A stretch of 37,716 nucleotides of DNA, taken from assembly GCA_030637515.1 (NCBI GenBank), contig DAOWGM010000128.1, forward strand, positions 1-37,716, in the 5' to 3' direction. Source of the stretch: Bacteroidales bacterium (GTDB taxonomy: Bacteria; Bacteroidota; Bacteroidia; Bacteroidales; UBA12077). Shown here piece by piece: positions 8,855-17,568 of the stretch. How positions within the stretch are numbered: the first letter of the stretch is position 1; the number at the start of each line of letters is the position of its first letter. A program made the position numbers and the translations under genes. The notes below the pieces were generated by a model. It was not told where the DNA came from. It made no database searches and saw nothing but the letters and a program-made list of their open reading frames with translations.

Positions 8855-11107
8855 ATGAAAAATATAGATTCAAAAAATCACGTTACAGGCAGATCGGTTT
8901 ATGTTGATGATATACCTGTTCAGACTGGAACTCTTTACGGCGCAATTTTCGGATCACCTAAAGCTCATGGTAAAATCAAAAGCCTTGATTTATCGAAAGC
9001 AGAAGCTCTTGAAGGCGTTGAAAGAATTTTCACTTATAAAGATATTCCCGGAAAAAATCAGATCGGTGGTATAATTGAAGACGAACCTCTTTTAGCTGAA
9101 GATGAAGTTCATTTTGTAGGTCATCCTGTTGCATTTATTGTTGCAAAGAATGAGAAAATAGCACAAAAAGCTGCTAAGCTTATTAAAATAGATATTGAAG
9201 AATTTGAAATCATTACTGATCCTCGTAAAGCACAGAAAAAAGGACATTTACTAATTCCTCCTCGAACATTTCATATAGGCGATGTAAAAAATGAATGGTC
9301 GAAATGCGAATCCATTTTTGAAGGCAAAGTTGAAATTGGTGGTCAGGAACACTTATATATTGAGACACAAGGTTCTTATTCTTATCCAATAGATAACGGA
9401 AGTATAAAAATTCATTCATCTACTCAAGGTGCTACTCTGGTACAGAAGATTGCTGCACAAGTTTTAGGATTACCAATGCACCGAATTGAAGTTGATGTTG
9501 CACGATTAGGTGGAGCTTTTGGAGGGAAAGAAGATCAGGCAACAGCATATGCTTGTATGGCAGCTTTGGCTTCATACATCTTAAAAAAACCTGTTAAACA
9601 CATATTACATCGTTTAGATGATATGCACATGACAGGTAAGCGTCATCCGTATAGTGCCGATTTTAAAATTGGCTTATCGAAAGACCATAAGATATTAGCT
9701 TTTCAAACTACCATGTATCAGAATGGTGGCGCTGCAAATGATTTGTCTCCTGCAATTATGGAACGTACTTTGTTTCATACAACCAATGTTTATTTTATTC
9801 CTAATACCAAAGTTACAGTTTACAGTTGCAAAACTAATTTACCTCCAAACACTGCTTACAGAGGCTTTGGTGCTCCACAGGGAATGTTTTTAATTGAATC
9901 GGCTATTGCTAAGGCAGCATACGAACTGAATGTCCCTAAAAGAACAATTCAGGAGAAAAATTTCATCAAAGAAAATGATCTATTCCAATACGGACAAATA
10001 GCTGAAAATGTAAATATTACAAACTGCTATCAAACTGCTAAAAAAAAGTATCATATTGATAAGATTGAAAAAGATATTCAGGAATTTAATTCTAAGAATC
10101 CAAACCATAAAAAAGGTATGGCAGTTATGCCGATTTGTTTTGGAATATCCTTCACAAAAACTCCAATGAATCAGGCTCGTGCATTGGTTCATATTTATCA
10201 GGATGGAAGCCTTGGAATTAGCACAGGAGCAGTTGAAATGGGACAAGCTGTTAATACAAAAATGATACAGGTAGCAGCAAAAGTGTTCTCTATAAATACA
10301 GATAGAATTAAAATTGAATCAACCAACACAACACGTGTTGCAAATACTTCTCCTACAGCAGCAAGTTCAGGAGCAGATTTAAACGGAAATGCTTTACGAA
10401 TAGCGTGTAATGCTTTATTAGAGAGATTAAAAGAAACCGCAGCAAAAATGCTTTCTTGTAAGGTTTCTGAAGTTTCAATTGTGGATGAAACTGTACTAAA
10501 AAATGGAAAGAAAACAGAAATTCTATGGGAGTCATTAATTGAAACTGCATTCTTAGATCGTGTTTGTCTTACTGAAAACGGTCATTATGCTACTCCAATA
10601 ATTCATTTCGACAAAACCAAAGAAAAAGGACATCCGTTTGCATATCATGTTTATGGAGCTGCAATTATAACTGTTACTTTAGACTGTATTCGTGGAACCT
10701 ACGAATTCGACGATGTAAAAATCGTTCATGATTTTGGAAATAGTATGAACTCAACTATTGACAATGGTCAGGTTGAAGGAGCTATTGTACAAGGAATTGG
10801 CTGGATGACAATGGAAGAATTAGCTTTCGGAAAAGACGGACGTTTATTATCAAATAGTTTATCGACATACAAAGTGCCTGATATTTATTCTATTCCTAAA
10901 AACATTGAAATTACAGCATTAAAAACTGAAGGTCCTGAATTAGCTTTATTACGCTCTAAAGCCATTGGAGAACCACCATTTATGTATGGAATTGGAGCTT
11001 ATTTTGCTTTAACAAAAGCAATTAGGGAATTTAATTCGAATTATAAGCTCGATTTTGATTCTCCATTAACTCCAGAGAAAGTTTTAATGAGATTGTACCA
11101 AAAATAA
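8855..11107 (+). CDS. xdhB: Xanthine dehydrogenase molybdenum-binding subunit (XdhB type)
   Basis: A 750-residue Mo-pyranopterin subunit, close to the usual XdhB length. Visible family motifs are GGQEHLYIETQGS (active-site Glu loop), RLGGAFGGKEDQA, HMTGKRHPYSADFKIG (Arg that in xanthine dehydrogenases positions purine), AYRGFGAPQGM, GAVEMGQAVNTK, and the catalytic base E706 in KAIGEPPFMYG. The Arg and the GEPP signature favour purine hydroxylation (hypoxanthine or xanthine to urate, or the reverse under reducing conditions) over CO oxidation or aldehyde oxidation. It works with the 2Fe-2S/FAD subunit immediately upstream and ends at a hairpin shared with the convergent mocA-like gene. Substrate is inferred from motifs. 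Confidence 0.92.
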   Translation: MKNIDSKNHVTGRSVYVDDIPVQTGTLYGAIFGSPKAHGKIKSLDLSKAEALEGVERIFTYKDIPGKNQIGGIIEDEPLLAEDEVHFVGHPVAFIVAKNEKIAQKAAKLIKIDIEEFEIITDPRKAQKKGHLLIPPRTFHIGDVKNEWSKCESIFEGKVEIGGQEHLYIETQGSYSYPIDNGSIKIHSSTQGATLVQKIAAQVLGLPMHRIEVDVARLGGAFGGKEDQATAYACMAALASYILKKPVKHILHRLDDMHMTGKRHPYSADFKIGLSKDHKILAFQTTMYQNGGAANDLSPAIMERTLFHTTNVYFIPNTKVTVYSCKTNLPPNTAYRGFGAPQGMFLIESAIAKAAYELNVPKRTIQEKNFIKENDLFQYGQIAENVNITNCYQTAKKKYHIDKIEKDIQEFNSKNPNHKKGMAVMPICFGISFTKTPMNQARALVHIYQDGSLGISTGAVEMGQAVNTKMIQVAAKVFSINTDRIKIESTNTTRVANTSPTAASSGADLNGNALRIACNALLERLKETAAKMLSCKVSEVSIVDETVLKNGKKTEILWESLIETAFLDRVCLTENGHYATPIIHFDKTKEKGHPFAYHVYGAAIITVTLDCIRGTYEFDDVKIVHDFGNSMNSTIDNGQVEGAIVQGIGWMTMEELAFGKDGRLLSNSLSTYKVPDIYSIPKNIEITALKTEGPELALLRSKAIGEPPFMYGIGAYFALTKAIREFNSNYKLDFDSPLTPEKVLMRLYQK

Positions 11108-11112
11108 GAAAA

Positions 11113-11175
11113 TAGCCTCATGCTTCAAGCTTCAAGGAATTTCAATAAATAAACTTGGAGCTTGAGGCTTGTAGC
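11113..11175. terminator. Imperfect hairpin between the convergent xdhB and mocA-like genes
   Basis: GCCTCA..CAAGCTTCAAG at 11115-11136 pairs imperfectly with CTTGGAGCTTGAGGC at 11154-11168, across an AT-rich loop. Its place between two converging stop codons suggests a bidirectional terminator. It lacks a strong T run, and it may be a degenerate dispersed repeat. Confidence 0.45.
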
Positions 11176-11780
11176 TAATCAAAATTCTTTCTATACTCTT
11201 CAGTAGTATTGATATTGACCAAAACTTTTTCATCTTCAACTGGCACTTTTATTTTAAGGAATTGGTTTAGAAATTCTTTCAAGTGCTTTCGATCTTCTTC
11301 TACTTGCGCAATTTCTTTAATTACTTTTTCGGATAATAAGAATGGATGCCCTCCTTTTCCTTCAAACTCAGGACTTATATAATCAGCTGTATTTATATTA
11401 TTAAATAATGCTTTTAATACATCATTATTTACGAATGGATTATCCACATTATGAATAAATACAGAATGAGTTTCTGATAAACTCTTCGCTCCTATTTTAA
11501 GTGAATAAAACCTGTGCCACTCAGGATGTTCGTTTATTACAACTTTCACAATATCAGGAAACTGGATCTCATATTTATTCAAATATTCAAACCCTATTTC
11601 GTTTACAACGACAGCAATATCTTTACAGCCAAAACTCAAATATTCACTAATTATGTGCTCTATAAAATTTTCCTTTTCATCATACCTTAATGATAGTTTT
11701 GGGAAACCCATCCGTTCTGATTTTCCGGCTGCAAGTATAATAGCAGAAAATTCTTTTTCGTTTACATTATTTCGCTTCAT
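11175..11780 (-). CDS. MocA/YgfJ-like molybdenum cofactor nucleotidyltransferase
   Basis: A 201-residue member of the NTP-transferase fold. The nucleotide-binding loop AIILAAGKSERMGFPK near residue 14 is the MocA/MobA signature, and IHNVDNPFV is the metal-binding acidic motif. MocA adds CMP to molybdopterin to give the cytosine dinucleotide form used by many Mo hydroxylases. YgfJ, its paralogue in the E. coli purine cluster, is the better contextual match because the gene lies between xanthine dehydrogenase and ygfK. It is divergent from ygfK with a palindrome between them. Whether it makes MCD or another nucleotide form cannot be read from sequence. Confidence 0.85.
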   Translation of the reverse strand: MKRNNVNEKEFSAIILAAGKSERMGFPKLSLRYDEKENFIEHIISEYLSFGCKDIAVVVNEIGFEYLNKYEIQFPDIVKVVINEHPEWHRFYSLKIGAKSLSETHSVFIHNVDNPFVNNDVLKALFNNINTADYISPEFEGKGGHPFLLSEKVIKEIAQVEEDRKHLKEFLNQFLKIKVPVEDEKVLVNINTTEEYRKNFD

Positions 11781-11832
11781 CTTTTTCCTAAAATAGAGTA
11801 TAAATATAGAAGAAATTTAAGAATCTCAGCTG

Positions 11833-11844
11833 ATTTACGTAAAT
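11833..11844. promoter_or_regulatory. Palindrome ATTTACGTAAAT in the mocA-like/ygfK divergent promoter region
   Basis: This is a perfect 12-base palindrome. It overlaps a putative ygfK -7 element. The core TTTACGTAAATT recurs upstream of the PLP-enzyme gene at 15823. It is a candidate operator for an unidentified regulator. Confidence 0.45.
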
Positions 11845-11847
11845 TTG
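11840..11847 (+). promoter_or_regulatory. Putative -7 element of ygfK
   Basis: TAAATTTG fits TAnnTTTG, with TTTA 20 bases upstream as a weak -33 element. The palindrome at 11833-11844 covers it, so a bound regulator would block RNA polymerase. Confidence 0.4.
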
Positions 11848-11961
11848 TTTTGATACTACATCTTATGAATTCTTGATTATAAAATTATACTAATTCATTA
11901 ATAATCATGAAATCAAATTAATTCATAATTTGTAATTTTTAATTCCTAATTCATTTTAGCT

Positions 11962-14900
11962 ATGACGGACAAGTTTTATCCTATATCAATCAATCAATTA
12001 TTACAGATTATCTTAAAAGAATACAATACCAACAAAAGTATTTTTGGCATTCCTGAAGAATTGTTCTTTAATCCAGTAAAAAACAATGAATTCAAAGTTG
12101 ATCAATTTAATCAAAATATTGACTCACCACTGGGAGTTGCTGCTGGTCCGCATTCTCAAATGTCTCAAAATATTATTGGAGCATGGTTAACAGGTGCAAG
12201 ATATATTGAACTGAAAACAATACAAACCTTAGATGAACTTGAAATTGCAAAACCTTGCATTGATATGCAAGATGAAGGATATAACTGTGAATGGTCGCAA
12301 GAATTAAAGATTAAGGAAAGTTTTAATGAATATCTGAATGCATGGATTATAATCCATATTCTGAATCATAAATTTGCATGGAATAAAGAGATTGGAACTA
12401 TTTTCAATATGAGCGTTGGTTATAATCTGGAAGGAATTCTTAAGGAAAACGTTCAATGGTTCTTCGATAAAATGAATGATTGTACAGTTGAGTTACAAGA
12501 GAAAGTCAATAAAGTAAAAGAAGTTTATCCTGAAATAAAATCAATAGACATTCCTTCACAAATTTCAAATAACATTACTTTATCGACCATGCACGGCTGC
12601 CCGGCCAACGAGATTGAAGATATAGCGAAGTATCTTTTAGAAGAAAAAAATCTACATACATTCGTTAAACTAAATCCAACTTTGCTGGGACCAGAATTTT
12701 TAAGAGAAATCTTAAACGACAATTTGAATTTCAAAACCAATGTTCCGGATATTGCTTTTGAGCACGATTTGAAATATCCTGATGCATTAAAAATTATTCG
12801 CACCTTACAAGAAACAGCAAAGCAAAAGAATTTACACTTCGGATTAAAACTGACTAATACATTAGAATCTGTAAATAATAAATCCGTTTTTGGTTCCGAA
12901 ATAGAAATGATGTATATGAGTGGTCGCGCTTTGCATCCTATTTCAATTAATGTTGCAAAAAAATTGCAAAACGAATTTAATGGAGAGCTGCAATTATCGT
13001 TCTCTGCAGGAGCCGATGCATTTAATATTTCTGACATACTTTCTTGTGGATTTAAGACTGTTACCGTATGTTCTGACATATTGAAACCTGGTGGTTACAT
13101 GCGATTGAATCAGTATTTCGAAGAACTTCAAATACATGATTCGTTCAAAGTCTCTAAAGAAATAGCCTTAAGCAATCTAAATAATTATGCAGAAAGAGTA
13201 TTAGAATCAGATCAATATAAAAGAAATGCAATAAAAGATCCTGACATAAAAACGGAGCGTAATTTAGGCTTTTTCGATTGTATCTCAGCTCCTTGTAAAG
13301 ATACGTGTGCTACAAATCAGGACATTCCGAATTATTTGCATTATACTTCTACCGGTCAGTTTGATAAAGCATATGAAGTGATTTTAAAAACAAATCCATT
13401 TCCAAGTATAACAGGAATGGTATGCGATCATTTATGTCAAAATAAATGCACAAGAGTTAATTATGATAACTCTCTTTTAATTCGCGAAGTAAAACGATTT
13501 ATTTCTGAACAGGAAGAAGTAAAGCTAAGTGCATCTGACAAAAACAAACTAAAAGTTGCCATTATTGGAGCTGGACCATCAGGACTATCTTGTGCATACT
13601 ACTTGGCTTTAGCAGGATTTTCAGTTGAAGTATTTGAGTCAAACTCCAAAGCAGGCGGAATGGTTCAGTACGCTATACCTGGTTTTAGATTAACCGACGA
13701 AGCAATTGAAAAAGACTTCAAACGTGTAACCGATTTAGGTGTTCAAATACATTATAATCAGAGAATTAACAAAGAAACATTCCAAAGCGTTAAAACAAAC
13801 TATAACTATTTATTCATAGGTGTAGGCGCTCAACTCTCAGCTCCTTATAAACTGGACGGAATAAAATCAAAAGGAGTTTTAGATTCTTTAGAATTTTTGT
13901 TCAATGCTAAAAAAGGAGAAGAAACAGGAATTGGTAAAAATGTAGTAATTATTGGTGGTGGGAATACCGCCATGGATGCAGCACGAACCGCATATCGTTT
14001 AGTTGGAAAAGAAGGTAAAGTAAGTATTGTATATCGACGTACGATTAATGAAATGCCCGCTGATCAAGGAGAGATTAAGGCTATTTTAGAAGAAGGAATG
14101 GAAATAATGGAGCTAATTGCTCCAGAAAAAGTCTTAAGTGATAATGGTAAGCTTAAAGCACTTTTATGCAGCAAAATGGAATTAGGAGAAAAGGATTCTT
14201 CGGGAAGACCAAGACCAGTAAAAATTGAAGGATCAGAATTTGAAATTCCTTGTGACACTATTATTCCAGCTATTGGTCAAAGTTTGGATATTGATTTTAT
14301 TCAAGAAAAGTTATTAAAAGCTGAAATTGAGAATTACCAAACACAACTGGAAAATATTTTTATTGGCGGTGACGCTTTACGAGGTGCAGCAACAGCAATT
14401 AAAGCAATTGGTGATGGACGAAAAGCTGCTGAAAAAATTATTAAAAAATCAGAAATTGATTTTAGCATTCAGAAACCAACGAATGGAAAATCACTAAGCA
14501 AGAAAGAACTAATTCTAAAAAGAGCTGAAAGAAAATTTGCTCCAGAATTAATTGAATTAGATATTAATGATCGCAAAAACTTTAAACTTGTAAGTGAAAC
14601 TTTAGATCAAGAAACCATTATAAAAGAAGCTGCTCGCTGTTTGCAATGCGATGAAATCTGTAATATTTGCACAACCGTTTGTCCTAATTTTGCAAACTAT
14701 TCATACGAAATTGAACCTGTAACATATTATCTACAAAAAGTGATTCAGTTTGAAAATGGAGAACAGGAAATTGAAAATGAAGGATTGTTTGAAGTGAATC
14801 AGAAGTATCAAATCTTAAATATTGCAAATTACTGTAACGAATGTGGTAATTGTAATACCTTCTGCCCTACTAACAGCGCTCCTTATAAAGAAAAGCCTAA

Positions 14901-15183
14901 GTTTTGGTTAACAAAATCATCTTTTGATTTAGCTGAAGAAGGTTATTACGTTGAAAATACAAATACCATACTTTGTAAAAGAAACAATGAATTAGTTTCA
15001 CTATCTGAAACTCAGGATGAGTATATCTATATTACCGATAAATTTGAAGCTAATTTGAGCAAGGTTGATTTATCTGTATTAAAAATCAATTTTATGTCGA
15101 AAGAGAAATTTGAAGCGAACTTTTATCATGCAGCTGAAATGAGTATCTTATTAAAAGCGACGAAAAACCTGGTTTTTAAGTAA
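11962..15183 (+). CDS. ygfK: YgfK-like selenate reductase-family protein (DHODH-like, GltD-like and 4Fe-4S domains)
   Basis: A 1073-residue modular redox protein, about the length of E. coli YgfK. Residues 1 to about 400 resemble a dihydroorotate/dihydropyrimidine dehydrogenase barrel (SPLGVAAGPHSQ, STMHGCPANEIE). A GltD-type Fe-S helical domain follows (PCKDTC near 443, VCDHLCQNKC near 487). The FAD motif VAIIGAGPSGLSC is near 532 and the NAD(P)H motif VVIIGGGNTAMDAA near 661. Two C-terminal Cys groups, CLQCDEICNICTTVCP near 891 and CNECGNCNTFCP near 957, bind 4Fe-4S clusters. The layout parallels NADPH-dependent dihydropyrimidine dehydrogenase. YgfK was named for a selenate phenotype, but homologues in gut purine clusters point to reductive purine or ureide chemistry. 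It starts its own transcription unit, divergent from mocA-like. Confidence 0.9.
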   Translation: MTDKFYPISINQLLQIILKEYNTNKSIFGIPEELFFNPVKNNEFKVDQFNQNIDSPLGVAAGPHSQMSQNIIGAWLTGARYIELKTIQTLDELEIAKPCIDMQDEGYNCEWSQELKIKESFNEYLNAWIIIHILNHKFAWNKEIGTIFNMSVGYNLEGILKENVQWFFDKMNDCTVELQEKVNKVKEVYPEIKSIDIPSQISNNITLSTMHGCPANEIEDIAKYLLEEKNLHTFVKLNPTLLGPEFLREILNDNLNFKTNVPDIAFEHDLKYPDALKIIRTLQETAKQKNLHFGLKLTNTLESVNNKSVFGSEIEMMYMSGRALHPISINVAKKLQNEFNGELQLSFSAGADAFNISDILSCGFKTVTVCSDILKPGGYMRLNQYFEELQIHDSFKVSKEIALSNLNNYAERVLESDQYKRNAIKDPDIKTERNLGFFDCISAPCKDTCATNQDIPNYLHYTSTGQFDKAYEVILKTNPFPSITGMVCDHLCQNKCTRVNYDNSLLIREVKRFISEQEEVKLSASDKNKLKVAIIGAGPSGLSCAYYLALAGFSVEVFESNSKAGGMVQYAIPGFRLTDEAIEKDFKRVTDLGVQIHYNQRINKETFQSVKTNYNYLFIGVGAQLSAPYKLDGIKSKGVLDSLEFLFNAKKGEETGIGKNVVIIGGGNTAMDAARTAYRLVGKEGKVSIVYRRTINEMPADQGEIKAILEEGMEIMELIAPEKVLSDNGKLKALLCSKMELGEKDSSGRPRPVKIEGSEFEIPCDTIIPAIGQSLDIDFIQEKLLKAEIENYQTQLENIFIGGDALRGAATAIKAIGDGRKAAEKIIKKSEIDFSIQKPTNGKSLSKKELILKRAERKFAPELIELDINDRKNFKLVSETLDQETIIKEAARCLQCDEICNICTTVCPNFANYSYEIEPVTYYLQKVIQFENGEQEIENEGLFEVNQKYQILNIANYCNECGNCNTFCPTNSAPYKEKPKFWLTKSSFDLAEEGYYVENTNTILCKRNNELVSLSETQDEYIYITDKFEANLSKVDLSVLKINFMSKEKFEANFYHAAEMSILLKATKNLVFK

Positions 15184-15222
15184 AAAAACACCGCCATCTG
15201 CAATGCGGATGACGGCTTCTTT
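15182..15222. terminator. Bidirectional terminator between ygfK and the Lrp gene
   Basis: Arms 15191-15201 and 15205-15215 form an 11-pair stem with one C-A mismatch and one G-T wobble around a three-base loop. A run of A precedes it and a T-rich tail follows, so it can serve both converging genes. Confidence 0.8.
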
Positions 15223-15239
15223 TATATCAAAGTATATTC

Positions 15240-15701
15240 TTATAAAATAAAATTCTGCTTAACTTTTGTTTCAGACATTACAAACGAACTATAAAACTGT
15301 GTGATATTACCAATCACAGAAAACTTAGTTGTAATAAAATGATGAAAATCGTCCATGTCATTACAGAAAACTTTCAATAAGAAATCAGAACTACCTGAAA
15401 TGTAGTAGGATTCCATTACTTCATCCAATTTTCCCATTTGAGCTTCAAATTCCTCAATTGCTTCTTTCGTATGCTTATTTAGTGATACAGAAATATATAC
15501 AATAAGTTTCTTCCCAATCATTTTTGGGTCAACCATTGTTATATACTGTTGAATGTAACCATTTTTCTCCAGCTTCTTAATTCGCTCGTGAATTGGAGTT
15601 GTAGATAAATGCAATTTTTCAGAAAGTTCTCGAATAGTTATCCTACTGTTAGTCTGCAGAATATTCAGTAGTTTCTTATCAATTTCATCTAATGCTTTCA
15701 T
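15240..15701 (-). CDS. Lrp/AsnC family transcriptional regulator
   Basis: A 153-residue regulator. The N-terminal winged helix (LDEIDKKLLNILQTNSRI, then TIRELSEKLHLSTTPIHERI) is followed by the RAM ligand-binding domain (LIVYISVSLNKHTKEAIEEF, ESYYISGSSDFLLKVF). Family members sense amino acids as octamers or dimers. It is transcribed away from the 494-residue PLP-enzyme gene, with 163 bases between, the classic arrangement of an Lrp-type regulator and its target. It may therefore respond to an amino-acid intermediate of the pathway, such as a diamino acid; that is inference. The gene has a near-perfect Bacteroidetes promoter. Confidence 0.92.
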   Translation of the reverse strand: MKALDEIDKKLLNILQTNSRITIRELSEKLHLSTTPIHERIKKLEKNGYIQQYITMVDPKMIGKKLIVYISVSLNKHTKEAIEEFEAQMGKLDEVMESYYISGSSDFLLKVFCNDMDDFHHFITTKFSVIGNITQFYSSFVMSETKVKQNFIL

Positions 15702-15740
15702 AATAGTCTATTTTTCTGATCATGTAAATGCTATACCTCA

Positions 15741-15771
15741 CAAATATAATATATTTCTTTTAAAATTCAAA
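15741..15771 (-). promoter_or_regulatory. Promoter of the Lrp/AsnC gene
   Basis: On the minus strand, TTTG (15771-15768) is followed by 19 bases and then TATATTTG (15748-15741). This exactly fits the Bacteroidetes -33/-7 consensus, about 40 bases before the ATG at 15701. Confidence 0.75.
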
Positions 15772-15822
15772 TTTTCAGTCATTTTTACCATATATTTATC
15801 ATTGAGAAGAAGATATTGATAT

Positions 15823-15832
15823 TTTACGTAAA
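15823..15832. promoter_or_regulatory. Palindrome TTTACGTAAA upstream of the PLP-enzyme gene
   Basis: This perfect 10-base palindrome lies 32 bases before the ATG at 15865. It shares TTTACGTAAATT with the site upstream of ygfK at 11833. No other copy was seen in the window. It is a candidate operator in the lrp-PLP divergent region. Confidence 0.4.
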
Positions 15833-15864
15833 TTGCAGAGCAAATTAATCTAACATTATAAAGA

Positions 15865-17349
15865 ATGATCCCAGTTATTGATAAAATAAGCAATGAGAAA
15901 GCATTACAGAATGCTGTAGACAGATTCAAAGAGAGAAAAATCATACTTCCTACATTTGAACAACAAAGAAATCCGGATTTGGTTCCTGAAAAAATAAAAG
16001 ATCAATTAAAGAATATTGGTTTATGGGAAATTAATCCTTTAAATCTTTTTAGAATTACTTGGAAAAACGAACCAAAAGAAAAAGGCGGTTTGTATGGTAA
16101 TGTTAATCATATTGAATTACCAAAAGAGATAACAGGTGTTAACGCTCGTATTGTTTTACTTATTGGCAAATGGTTCCCAACAGGAGCACACAAAGTGGGT
16201 GCAGCGTATGGTTGTTTAGCTCCAAGAATTACAACTGGTGAATTTGATCCAACATATCATAAAGCAGTTTGGCCTTCAACAGGAAATTATTGTCGTGGAG
16301 GTGCTTTTGATTCAAAATTAATGGGAACAGAATCTGTTGCTATATTACCTGAAGAAATGAGTAAAGAGCGATTTACATGGTTACGTGATGTAATTGGTTC
16401 TGAAGTAATTGCTACTCCTGGTTGTGAATCAAATGTAAAAGAAATCTACGATAAATGCTGGGAAATAAAAAGAACTCGTGAAGACTGTATTGTTTTTAAT
16501 CAGTTTGATGAATTCGGAAATGCAGCATGGCATTACAACACAACTGGTAAAGCTATTGAAGAAGTTTACAATCTTGTAAAATCAGATAAAAGTAATTTAG
16601 CAGCCTATATTTCAGCTACAGGATCAGCTGGCACAATTGCAGGAGGTGATTATTTACGAACCATTGCACCGCATGTAAAAGTAGTAGCTTCTGAAGCATT
16701 ACAGTGTCCTACCTTATTAATGAATGGCTTTGGTGGTCATAGAATTGAAGGAATAGGTGATAAACATGTACCTTGGGTTCACAATGTTAAAAATACAGAT
16801 GTTGTTACTGCAATCGATGATGAAGATTGTATGAGAATCTTACGATTATTCAATACTAAAGAAGGACATGCTTATTTGAAATCAATTGGTGTTAATCAAG
16901 AAATCATTGACAATCTTCACTTAATTGGCATCTCAGGTATTAGTAATATGCTATCTTCAATTAAAGCAGCTAAATATTACGAAATGACTGAAGATGATAT
17001 AGTTATTACAATTGCTACCGACTCAGCGGATATGTATCAATCAAGAATTGAGGAATTAACTGAAGAGCATGGCGTTTATAATACTATTCAGGCTGTAAAG
17101 GATTTCGAGAAATGTATTTTGGGTTCAACAACTGATTATATGAAAGAGCTTAACTATTATGATAAAAAAGCAATTCATAATTTAAAATATTTCACTTGGG
17201 TTGAGCAACAAGAGAAAGATGTTGAAGACCTAAACCAGCTTTGGAATGATCGAGAAATTTGGAATAAACAATTCAATCAGGTTCAACGTTGGGATGAATT
17301 AATAAATGAATTTAATGAAAGAACCGGATTATTGAAAGAATTTAAATAG
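15865..17349 (+). CDS. Fold-type II PLP-dependent enzyme (cysteine synthase/TrpB-like family), function unassigned
   Basis: A 494-residue protein of the tryptophan-synthase-beta superfamily. The PLP lysine is K110 in PTGAHKVGAAYG. Substrate-loop residues are in PSTGNYCRGGAFDSKLMG, and the phosphate-binding loop is SATGSAGTIAGG. It is much longer than cysteine synthase (about 310) and has extra segments at the N-terminus and after residue 400. It does not resemble YgeX diaminopropionate ammonia-lyase, which has NAFKMLGG around its lysine. The position between Lrp and the threonine-synthase-like gene in a purine/ureide locus suggests beta-elimination or deamination of an amino-acid intermediate. 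It could be the functional replacement of YgeX. Family firm, substrate unknown. Confidence 0.8.
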   Translation: MIPVIDKISNEKALQNAVDRFKERKIILPTFEQQRNPDLVPEKIKDQLKNIGLWEINPLNLFRITWKNEPKEKGGLYGNVNHIELPKEITGVNARIVLLIGKWFPTGAHKVGAAYGCLAPRITTGEFDPTYHKAVWPSTGNYCRGGAFDSKLMGTESVAILPEEMSKERFTWLRDVIGSEVIATPGCESNVKEIYDKCWEIKRTREDCIVFNQFDEFGNAAWHYNTTGKAIEEVYNLVKSDKSNLAAYISATGSAGTIAGGDYLRTIAPHVKVVASEALQCPTLLMNGFGGHRIEGIGDKHVPWVHNVKNTDVVTAIDDEDCMRILRLFNTKEGHAYLKSIGVNQEIIDNLHLIGISGISNMLSSIKAAKYYEMTEDDIVITIATDSADMYQSRIEELTEEHGVYNTIQAVKDFEKCILGSTTDYMKELNYYDKKAIHNLKYFTWVEQQEKDVEDLNQLWNDREIWNKQFNQVQRWDELINEFNERTGLLKEFK

Positions 17350-17377
17350 TACCTGTTCATAGATAATAAGCAAATAT

Positions 17378-17495
17378 AAAAGGTGTCTCATTGTAGCTTA
17401 AAAATTACCTGAATTAACTCAATACAAAAACTTATTTAATAAGTAAAAATCACAGGTATACCAAACCTTTAAACATAACTACTGAGACACCTTTT
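17378..17495. repeat. 118-base nested inverted repeat (MITE-like or structured RNA)
   Basis: Terminal arms AAAAGGTGTCTCA (17378-17390) and TGAGACACCTTTT (17483-17495) are perfect 13-base inverted repeats. Inside, GTAG pairs with CTAC, TACCTG with CAGGTA, and ACTTAT with ATAAGT, giving one long stem with internal loops. TATA occurs on both flanks and could be a target duplication. It contains no open frame. It may terminate the upstream gene. Confidence 0.7.
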
Positions 17496-17568
17496 GTATA
17501 ACTATAGTAAACAGATTTTAGGGTTTTGTTAAACAAAAATAGTTAAATTCGCAGTAGTTTAAAATATT

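Noticed and set aside
12525-13079. 184-codon open frame antisense inside ygfK
   Set aside because: Its product is low-complexity, shows no domain, and mirrors a strongly conserved coding region on the other strand.
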